Assembly: GCA_965205595.1 (NCBI GenBank)
Contig: CBDBHI010000067.1
Location: 248,001 to 312,000 of the forward strand
DNA: 64,000 nucleotides
Direction of reading: 5' to 3'
Source: CATQHP01 sp965205595
GTDB taxonomy: Bacteria > Acidobacteriota > Terriglobia > Bryobacterales > UBA6623
A model generated the notes under the pieces. That model searched no databases. It had not been told where the DNA came from and saw only the letters and a list, made by a program, of their open reading frames with translations. This document shows, piece by piece, positions 36,682 through 43,816 of the stretch; the first letter of the stretch is position 1, and every line of letters begins with the position of its first letter. The translations under genes were made by a program, and so were the position numbers.

Positions 36682-39018
36682 TCACAAACTCGTGACGATC
36701 GTGAGCAGCTCGTCTGACTCGTCGACTTCGAGTTCAATTTCCAAAGCGTAGATCGGTTTCACGAATCGCTGGGCGGAGTCGATGTTCATTAGATCTTTTG
36801 CTGTTGTCACTACGGCAGCGGCGCCGGCTACAGTTGCAACCTTGTTGATGCGGTCGATGTCCGAGTTGGTGTAGCGGTGGTGATCTTTGAATTGCGTGCG
36901 ACTGGCGACCTCGTAGTTTAGACCGCTGAGCTGCTGCCAAAATGCCCCGGGGTTGCCAATGCCGCAAAACGCCACAAGGGGCATATCACGTAGGTGTTCG
37001 AGCGGGAATCGCTGCTGAGCGTCAGCGCTGGTTAGGTGCGACGCCTTCGTTCTCGAACGGAATACTGGCACTGATTTGTTCCATCGACGGATGCCCGCGA
37101 CAAGTCGACTGTAGTCTCGTTCGGGTTTCGTTCGCGTAAGAAGAATGACGTCGGCGCGTTTCAGACCCGACAGAGGTTCGCGAAGTCGCCCTAGAGGAAG
37201 TACGTTTTCATAAATCAGCGGCTGCGTCGTGTCGATGAGCACGATGTCCAAATCGCGAGCCAAACTCCAATGCTGAAACCCATCGTCCAGGATAAATAGA
37301 TCGCTGTCAGATTTCGATTCAATCGCGGAACCGACCGTGTAGCGGTCAGCCCCGATACCGAGGATCGTCGTTGGGGCCGAAGATCGAAAGCGTCTCGCCA
37401 ACAGCGCCGGCTCGTCCCCGATCTTGCGTGAATCAATGTCTTGCCCCGGCTCGACAATTTCAATCGCGGGGGCGCTGTCGCGCCCGTAGCCTCGTGTGAG
37501 CACGGCGGGTTTTCGATTCGCTTGCGTAAGTTGTTCAACGAGCCAGGCGACGGTGGGAGTCTTGCCGACCCCGCCCACGGTCAAGTTGCCGACGCAGATG
37601 ACAGGCGATCTGAGTTTCTTTCTGGCCAAAAGGCCTAGAGCGTACATGCTGCGATGTAGGCGGCTGGCGAGGCTCCAGAGCGCGGCGAAGGGTCGTAGCG
37701 CGAGCGAGCGAATGTAGGTCGGCGGACGACGGAGCAAAGCCCGATGAAAAAGCTTCTCTGCCTCGTCGACGCAAGTTTTCGTCGCACCACGCTTTGACGC
37801 GGCGAGTTGCCGGCCGTTCTCGCCAAGAGTCGCGCGCTCCCGCGGGTTGCTGAGCAAGCGCTTCAACGCTGTGCTCAACTGATCCGCGGAGTCGACTTGC
37901 AACAGGCCGCCGACCTCAAGCAAATCATCCGTGATCTGGCGGAAATTCTGCATGCTGGGACCGACGATCACCGGCAGGCCACTTACCGCCGGCTCAAGAA
38001 CGTTGTGGCCACCCCAACCGTTGAGTGAGCCGCCCACAAAGACGACATCGGCGTGGGAGTAGAGCGCGGCGAGTTCACCAAGACTGTCGAGCAGCAGTAC
38101 GGCAGGCAGCGAGGGCACGGTCGCGGTCGGTAACATCGACCGTCGAACGACTGGAAATTGATCGAACGCTCGCTCGGCTTCGTCGAATCTCTGTGGGTGG
38201 CGAGGCGCAACGACGAATAGGCTTCGTCGGTGGGAGGAAGCAACATCACGGAAAGTCTGGGCGAGCAGCGCTTCTTCCCCTTCTCGAGTGCTGCCGGCAA
38301 CCACGATCTTGTCGGGCGCCGCGTTTCTAAAGAAGAATTCAATATCTTGGGGAAGAGCAGCATTAGGGAGTTCGAAGTCGTACTTGAGGTTGCCGCCCAC
38401 GCGGGTCTTTCTCTCAGGTGCGCCTGCGGCAATGAACCTTTCTCGGTCGGATTCGCTCTGGGTCAATATGGCGTCAGCTTCACGCAGTACAGGTTTGAAA
38501 AACCAATTCAGAGCGCGATAGCGCGGTGCCGATCGGTCGGACATGCGTCCGTTGATGAGCAGAACTTCGGCGCCGAAGCGTTTCGCCTGGAAGAAATAGT
38601 TGGGCCAAATTTCAGTTTCGGCAATGATCAGTACCCTTGGCCGTAGTGTTCGAAATACGCGCGCCACGCACCAGGGGAACTCCAGCGGAGCACTAAATAC
38701 GCCCTCAACCAGCCCGGCGAGTTTCTCGTCGGCTAACTTCCGCCCTGTCGCAGTCGACGTGCTGACGTAAAGTGACGAGTCTGGAAACCGCCGGCGCAGC
38801 TGTTGGAGCACCGGGACGACCGAAAGAACCTCGCCGACCGAAACTGCATGTAACCAGATCGAGTCGACAGGTGTCTGATCCGATAGACTGCCCAGATAGC
38901 CGAGCCGTTCAGATAGACCGCGCCAGGGCTGCCCCTTCGCGCGGCTTCTTAACAACCAATAGGGAACCGCCACCGGCGCGAGCAGGATGGCGGCAACGTT
39001 GTAGAGAAAGAAAAACAA
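36682..39018 (-). CDS. waaA-lpxK: Fused Kdo transferase-tetraacyldisaccharide 4'-kinase (WaaA-LpxK)
   Basis: The 778-residue protein joins two steps of Kdo-lipid A synthesis. Residues 1 to about 425 are WaaA: SERLGYLG near the N-terminus with the expected catalytic glutamate, LHAVSVGEVLSVVPVL, IAETEIWPNYFFQAKR, FVGGSLNGWGGHNVLEP. Residues from about 445 are LpxK: Walker A GNLTVGGVGKTP and DDGFQHWSLARDLDIVLID, the family's Walker B signature. LpxK phosphorylates the lipid A disaccharide; WaaA adds Kdo. Both are normally separate genes, so this is a true fusion with no stop or frame change. It indicates a lipopolysaccharide outer membrane. Confidence 0.95.
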   Translation of the reverse strand: MFFFLYNVAAILLAPVAVPYWLLRSRAKGQPWRGLSERLGYLGSLSDQTPVDSIWLHAVSVGEVLSVVPVLQQLRRRFPDSSLYVSTSTATGRKLADEKLAGLVEGVFSAPLEFPWCVARVFRTLRPRVLIIAETEIWPNYFFQAKRFGAEVLLINGRMSDRSAPRYRALNWFFKPVLREADAILTQSESDRERFIAAGAPERKTRVGGNLKYDFELPNAALPQDIEFFFRNAAPDKIVVAGSTREGEEALLAQTFRDVASSHRRSLFVVAPRHPQRFDEAERAFDQFPVVRRSMLPTATVPSLPAVLLLDSLGELAALYSHADVVFVGGSLNGWGGHNVLEPAVSGLPVIVGPSMQNFRQITDDLLEVGGLLQVDSADQLSTALKRLLSNPRERATLGENGRQLAASKRGATKTCVDEAEKLFHRALLRRPPTYIRSLALRPFAALWSLASRLHRSMYALGLLARKKLRSPVICVGNLTVGGVGKTPTVAWLVEQLTQANRKPAVLTRGYGRDSAPAIEIVEPGQDIDSRKIGDEPALLARRFRSSAPTTILGIGADRYTVGSAIESKSDSDLFILDDGFQHWSLARDLDIVLIDTTQPLIYENVLPLGRLREPLSGLKRADVILLTRTKPERDYSRLVAGIRRWNKSVPVFRSRTKASHLTSADAQQRFPLEHLRDMPLVAFCGIGNPGAFWQQLSGLNYEVASRTQFKDHHRYTNSDIDRINKVATVAGAAAVVTTAKDLMNIDSAQRFVKPIYALEIELEVDESDELLTIVTSL

Positions 39019-39047
39019 GCGACGATCGGCCGAGCTTCTTGAGTATT

Positions 39048-39677
39048 ATGGCAACACAACTTAATCGATTTGTCTTGGGCCTTTCTCTATTGCTTGGTTC
39101 GGCGCTTATGGCCTCGGCGGCGGAGAGCAGCTTTAAGGCCAAGGCGGCGGGCCGCTATGCGGCGAATCAGTCGCAGGGCGACCTCGTCGTCGCGGTTAAG
39201 CCCTTCTATTCGGATAAAGATCAGAAGAGTGCCTTCGGCAAGGTTAGGCCGTACGAGCATGGCGTGATGCCGCTGTTGCTTGTGATCACGAATACTGGGC
39301 TGCAGCCCTACGAGTTGAAGAATCTCAAAGTACGCTTCATTACCGCTGATCGGGACGGGTTAGAGCCTATCACGGGCGATGAGCTTGCTTTTTTCAACCC
39401 AAAGGGCCATCAGCCAAAGACGCGAAAGATACCCGGCCTCCCCGGCCTCAATAGGACGCGTGTAAAGAGAGGTCCTCTCGCACGTTTTGAGATCACCGAC
39501 AACGAATTCAAGGCACCCGTCTTAACACCCGAGAGCACTGCGAGTGGCTTTTTTTATTATTGGACAGGCACGGACGATCCGCTAGCCGACGCCACGGCAT
39601 ACATTTCGGGAATCGTCAATCTTGCAACCGGGCGAGAACTGTTCTACTTCGAAATTCCGCTGAACCGCTATCGCTAG
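39048..39677 (+). CDS. Exported protein of unknown function
   Basis: I start at the ATG at 39048 (209 residues) because it gives a Sec signal (MATQLNRFVLGLSLLLGSALMASAAES); the upstream frame overlaps the WaaA gene antisense. The mature part is beta-rich, with GVMPLLLVITNTGLQPYELKNLK suggesting an immunoglobulin-like or transglutaminase-adjacent fold. I do not recognise the family. It diverges from waaA-lpxK with 29 bases between starts, so a shared promoter region is likely. Its stop codon is the left border of a small palindromic element. Confidence 0.65.
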   Translation: MATQLNRFVLGLSLLLGSALMASAAESSFKAKAAGRYAANQSQGDLVVAVKPFYSDKDQKSAFGKVRPYEHGVMPLLLVITNTGLQPYELKNLKVRFITADRDGLEPITGDELAFFNPKGHQPKTRKIPGLPGLNRTRVKRGPLARFEITDNEFKAPVLTPESTASGFFYYWTGTDDPLADATAYISGIVNLATGRELFYFEIPLNRYR

Positions 39678-39728
39678 CAGCCCGTGGTAAAAGTCACGCA
39701 GGCCTACGGGACTCTTACCACGGACTGC
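39677..39728. repeat. 52-base palindromic element flanked by CTAG
   Basis: The element lies between CTAG copies at 39674-39677 and 39728-39731. Its arms match at 16 of 18 bases: the left begins GCAGCCCGTGGTAAAAGT and the reverse complement of the right begins GCAGTCCGTGGTAAGAGT. The left CTAG contains the TAG stop of the upstream gene; the right contains the TAG stop of the minus-strand reading frame. Removing the element with one TA would leave both stops sharing one CTAG. Confidence 0.75.
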
Positions 39729-39943
39729 TAGCCCAACGCCCTCGTAGAGTCAATTGGTGCGGCGGGCCTCTCCGTCGGTGCCTCTCGGATAGTCGGCGCG
39801 GTCGAGCGGCGCTTAGCGGCACTAGAGTCGGCATTGACGGCGCGTTGCACGAGAACCGCGCTCCAGATTCCCAGCGCCATTACGGCTGCGAGCAGAACCA
39901 TCCGGTTCTTGCGGGACCTCAGGGTGAATATAACTTGGTACAT
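39728..39943 (-). CDS. Small single-pass membrane protein (tentative)
   Basis: The 71-residue frame from ATG 39943 has GGAAG a few bases upstream; a longer start at 39994 exists. It has a basic N-terminus (TLRSRKNR), one hydrophobic segment (MVLLAAVMALGIWSAVLV) and a proline- and arginine-rich tail. I do not recognise it. It converges with the exported-protein gene, and their stops lie in CTAG sequences now separated by the 52-base palindrome. Confidence 0.4.
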   Translation of the reverse strand: MYQVIFTLRSRKNRMVLLAAVMALGIWSAVLVQRAVNADSSAAKRRSTAPTIREAPTERPAAPIDSTRALG

Positions 39944-40110
39944 CTTGCTTCCAACCAATACCCAAGCAACTAGCGGGCCAACTGGGATATTCAAAGAGAA
40001 TTTCGTTGCAGGTCAAGGTTTGTTACGTTGTGCGGGCCAAGAATGTTCAGCGGTTGGTCGCGTCAGACGAGCCTCAATCGTGTAGGTTTTACACAGCAAT
40101 GTGTTCCGCC

Positions 40111-40290
40111 AGCCCGGCTATTTCCCCAGGCGGCGAGAGAAAGTGTGTGGGAGCCGCATCAATATGAGGCGTGCGACACTTGGCGCGCACAGGCGTACTT
40201 GACAGTACGTCGAGCACGCCAAGCGAGCGCAACGAAGTAGTGATGCGGCTAGCAAGTACTTTCACCGGCGGCTGGGGAAATAGCCGGGCT
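40111..40290. repeat. 180-base nested palindrome
   Basis: The ends form a perfect 19-base inverted repeat: AGCCCGGCTATTTCCCCAG at 40111-40129 pairs with 40272-40290. Inside, a second stem of GCCGCATC type and a third of CTTGGCG/CGCCAAG type nest around a small GTACTTGACAGTAC hairpin. The right arm is followed by TAG (completing CTAG), while the left shows CCAG at the equivalent point. It looks like a miniature transposable element or a long structured RNA. It lies 39 bases before the propeller gene. Confidence 0.75.
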
Positions 40291-40328
40291 AGGAACTACT
40301 CGGCCTCGATCCGCGTCAACATAGGTTG

Positions 40329-42968
40329 ATGTGGATAGGGGTTCGCGCTTGGTTCCTGGCACTGCTGTCGCTCGTAACGCTCTGGGGCCAAGGCGGTCCG
40401 CCCGGCGGCTCCGTTCGCGATTTGGTCGCGGCCGCCGACGATCCAAACGTTGTCTTCGCCGCGACCGATGCGGGTTTCTTTATCAGCTACACCGCCGGCC
40501 AGACCTGGGAGGAGGCGAATGGTGGCCTGCCGAGCTTTGACACCCAACGAGTAACGGGTAATAGCACGGTTCAGTTCGTCGCCTTGCGCGAAGACGGCGT
40601 CTACCGTTCTCGAAACGACGCGGCTTGGGAATTTGCGGGTGATGGACTGCAAGGCAACGATATTCTCTCGGTTGAGATGCTGCCCAGTGACCCGAATATT
40701 TTGTTCGCGGGCAGCATCACCGGTCAGATTTTCAAGAGCCTCAACGGTGGCGATGGCTGGGTCTCCGCTAGCGTCGGCCTTTTTGAGGGCGCGTACTTTG
40801 AAATTACGGCTTCGCCTACGAATCCGGACCTGTTGTTTGCGTCAAACCTAAGTGGTCAAGAAGTGCGTGGCACTCTTTTCCGCACGACAAACGGAGGCGA
40901 GAATTGGGAGGACGTGATCTCGGGCCCGCTAACTTTCGGGGGCGTCTCGTATTCGGTGTCGACTCCGGGAACGGTTTGGTTCGCCACTTCCAGCGGCCTG
41001 TTTGTTACAGGAAATAGCGGGGACAACTTTACCGGTCCTGCATTTCCCCAAGCGCAATTTCAAGACACTGCAGTTTCTCCGCTCGATTCCCAAATCGTTT
41101 TCGCAGCGACCAACGATGGGAATATCATCCGGACGGACGATGGCGGGCAAAATTGGGTGTCGGTTGCCGCGGGAATTCCGCGCGCGAGTGTCACCCGCGT
41201 CGAGCTGACCGAGAGCTACGCGCTGCTGGGCCTAAACGGCACAGGAGTATTTCGTTCAGACAACGGCGGTGCAAGCTGGGGCATCAGCTCGGCTGGTATG
41301 CACGGAGCCAATGTGATGGCGATCTCGGTCGATCCATCCACGTCGGCTAGCGTGTTGGCATCGACAGCCGGCGGCGGGATGTTCCAAACGGGCACGGGCG
41401 GAAAAATTTGGCGGGAATCTCGTGGGGAACTCAGAGCTTTTCAAGTTACGTCGATGCAGCACGATCCGGGCGACCCGAGCGTCGTGTATGGCGGAACGAT
41501 CAATCCGTTTCTTCAAGGAGACGGATCGCTGTTTAAAAGCTCCGATGGCGGAGCAAATTGGGAGCCACTGTTCAGTCAGGTCGCGGTGTTCGACGTCGCT
41601 ACACACCCCAGCGCCGCCGGTACGTTTTATGCCGGCATTTCGACCGATCAGTTTTTCGGGAGATCGGGACTGTTGCGGTCCGACGACGGCGGGGATTTGT
41701 TTGACGAGATTACCGGCGACTTTGGCGAGTTGAATTTTCTCGACGTTATAGAGATCGAGGTTGACCGCGCCGACCCTCGAAGAGTCTACGTGATCGCACG
41801 AAACCCGTTTTCGTTTCCACCCACCTACCAGTACGTCTGGACCGAGGACGAGGGCAGTCGCTGGTTCGGTTCAGGTGCCAGCTCGACGCCTTTGACGGCT
41901 ATCTGGGTTGACCCCAACGATCGCAGTCGGGTTCTAATTGGCTCGACCATTGGCATGTTCCGCAGCACGGACGGAGGTGCGGGCTTTGACCTTGCGATTG
42001 ATGGACTGCCGAGCGATGCCGCGCTGGCCGTGAATTCGATTGTGTCGGACCAGAACGCCAACGACGCGGTTTATATTTCGACCTCTGACGGAGTGTTTAA
42101 GAGCGAAAATCGCGGAGATAGCTGGGTTGCGGCGGACTCGGGTCTGGAGCCGTTCCTTGTAAGGCAGCTCGCGGTGGATCCTAACGAGGCCGGCCATCTA
42201 TATGCGGCAACCTTCGTGGCGGGAGTTTTTAAGACAATCGATGGCGGCGCCAATTGGAATGCTACCGGCGGACTGGCGGCGCTGACATCGGCCGGCATCG
42301 TGAACGCCGCGACGTTTCAGGCGGGCGGAATCGCGCCCGGCGAGATCGTTTCGTTGTTCGTCCAGAATGCCGGCCCCGAGGCTGGTATATCGGCGACAGC
42401 GTTCGATCCGGAAACGGGTAAGCTTCGCACGACCCTCGCGGGAGTGCGCGTGTTCTTTGGTGATACCCCGGCACCTCTATTTTTCGTACGACGTGATCAG
42501 TTGAATGTCCAGGCGCCGTTTGAGATAGCGGGATTGGAATTGGTCGGCGTTCGCGTCGAATACGAAGGCGCTACGAGCGGCGTGGTTCCGGTAAGCGTGA
42601 GGGAGTCGGATCCGGGCCTGTTTGCGCCGGTACTCAATCAGGATTCAACGCTCAATAGTGAGGTCAACGCCGCGCAGCGTGGCAGCGTGGTGCAGATGTT
42701 TGCGACGGGGCAGGGAAGCGTTACACCCACTTTGATGACCGGCGCACCCGGCCCGGGCGTCGCGCCATTGCCGGTCGCGGATCTTCCGGTGAAGGTCTTT
42801 GTGAATGGGCAAGAAGCGACGGTCTTGTTTGCCGGAATGACTCCCGGCCTTGTTGGGGTGCTGCAAGTAAACGTCCAGCTACCGGTTGGTTTTACTGGAG
42901 TAGTGACGATTCGACTGGAGATCGCCGGTATCGAGTCGCCGACCACGACTACGGTGTTTGTGAATTAG
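40329..42968 (+). CDS. Exported BNR/sortilin-type beta-propeller protein with TIGR03437 C-terminus
   Basis: The ATG at 40329 follows an in-frame TTG and starts a Sec signal (MWIGVRAWFLALLSLVTLWGQ). The 879-residue protein has about a dozen repeats of Asp-box type such as RTDDGGQNWVSV, KSSDGGANWEPL, RSTDGGAGFDLA, KTIDGGANWNAT, as in sialidase/BNR and VPS10 propellers. The last 220 residues form the TIGR03437 domain: VNAATFQAGGIAPGEIVSLF, DQLNVQAPFEIAG and FAGMTPGLVGVLQVNVQLP. It is an exported, possibly surface-anchored protein. It shows what the IS-disrupted gene at 14761-17627 lost. Confidence 0.92.
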   Translation: MWIGVRAWFLALLSLVTLWGQGGPPGGSVRDLVAAADDPNVVFAATDAGFFISYTAGQTWEEANGGLPSFDTQRVTGNSTVQFVALREDGVYRSRNDAAWEFAGDGLQGNDILSVEMLPSDPNILFAGSITGQIFKSLNGGDGWVSASVGLFEGAYFEITASPTNPDLLFASNLSGQEVRGTLFRTTNGGENWEDVISGPLTFGGVSYSVSTPGTVWFATSSGLFVTGNSGDNFTGPAFPQAQFQDTAVSPLDSQIVFAATNDGNIIRTDDGGQNWVSVAAGIPRASVTRVELTESYALLGLNGTGVFRSDNGGASWGISSAGMHGANVMAISVDPSTSASVLASTAGGGMFQTGTGGKIWRESRGELRAFQVTSMQHDPGDPSVVYGGTINPFLQGDGSLFKSSDGGANWEPLFSQVAVFDVATHPSAAGTFYAGISTDQFFGRSGLLRSDDGGDLFDEITGDFGELNFLDVIEIEVDRADPRRVYVIARNPFSFPPTYQYVWTEDEGSRWFGSGASSTPLTAIWVDPNDRSRVLIGSTIGMFRSTDGGAGFDLAIDGLPSDAALAVNSIVSDQNANDAVYISTSDGVFKSENRGDSWVAADSGLEPFLVRQLAVDPNEAGHLYAATFVAGVFKTIDGGANWNATGGLAALTSAGIVNAATFQAGGIAPGEIVSLFVQNAGPEAGISATAFDPETGKLRTTLAGVRVFFGDTPAPLFFVRRDQLNVQAPFEIAGLELVGVRVEYEGATSGVVPVSVRESDPGLFAPVLNQDSTLNSEVNAAQRGSVVQMFATGQGSVTPTLMTGAPGPGVAPLPVADLPVKVFVNGQEATVLFAGMTPGLVGVLQVNVQLPVGFTGVVTIRLEIAGIESPTTTTVFVN

Positions 42969-43801
42969 CCGGCCGGGGTGACCTTGGGTTCGGTATCCGG
43001 GTGATTCGCACTGACGTCAGCATATTGGTGAGTCCAAGCGTTCAGCAGGCCACGGTTGTTTAGCTCCACCTTCGCGCGTGAAGTAATGTCGCTTTGCATC
43101 GCCGACTCAAATCGATGCTCGTGAACGTACGCCTTCACTCGCAGCCGCATGAACGGCCCGTCGCCGTACTGATCAGAGATGAGCGCAACCACTGGCTTCG
43201 TCGGAATCGTGAATGGCGATAGGTATGCCGCTTCACGCCCTATGTCGAGCGCGACGTCTGGGTCGCTGTCGGTAGGGAGAAAAATGTCGGTGACCACCTG
43301 GCAATCGGGAACTCCAGAGTTGGAATTATAGATGTGAGCGCTCAGGACGTCGGCATTGGGAATCGTGACCAGCGTATCGTCCGGCGTCGTAAGCTTCGTG
43401 CTGCGTAAGCCGATGTGGTTGATCTCGCCGTATGCGTCTCCGATTTTTACGCGGTCGCCAAGCTGATAGGGGCGATCCGTCAGGACGACGAGACCACCAA
43501 TTAGATTCTTGATAAGGTCCTGTGCACCGAGTCCGACTGCCAGACCAAGCCCGGTCATCGCCGCGAAAAATGCATTCTGGTCGGGCACCACCAGCCGGAC
43601 ACTCGACACGGCGACGATGACCCAAATTGCCAGCCGCAAAATGGGCCGCAAGCGGTTGAAGAAGAAACGTGCTCTTGGTACGCGCTGAGTGAAAAAATCG
43701 AGTAGGCCACCGATCCAACTCAGCAACACCGCGGCTGCGATCAGCAAAAGGCCGGCAGCGACTATACCGGTCCATGAGATATTTGCTAGCACTCCATCCA
43801 C
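42965..43801 (-). CDS. MscS-family mechanosensitive channel
   Basis: The 278-residue protein has an N-terminal membrane helix, a second helix and the pore helix (AAMTGLGLAVGLGAQDLIKN), followed by GGLVVLTDRPYQLGDRVKIG and TLVTIPNADVLSAH, the signature of the MscS beta domain. The soluble C-terminal domain is of normal size. It is 15 bases downstream of the large ATPase gene on the same strand, so the two are probably one transcript. Its end overlaps the convergent propeller gene by four bases. Confidence 0.93.
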   Translation of the reverse strand: MDGVLANISWTGIVAAGLLLIAAAVLLSWIGGLLDFFTQRVPRARFFFNRLRPILRLAIWVIVAVSSVRLVVPDQNAFFAAMTGLGLAVGLGAQDLIKNLIGGLVVLTDRPYQLGDRVKIGDAYGEINHIGLRSTKLTTPDDTLVTIPNADVLSAHIYNSNSGVPDCQVVTDIFLPTDSDPDVALDIGREAAYLSPFTIPTKPVVALISDQYGDGPFMRLRVKAYVHEHRFESAMQSDITSRAKVELNNRGLLNAWTHQYADVSANHPDTEPKVTPAG

Positions 43802-43816
43802 GGTTTGCCCCTTTCC

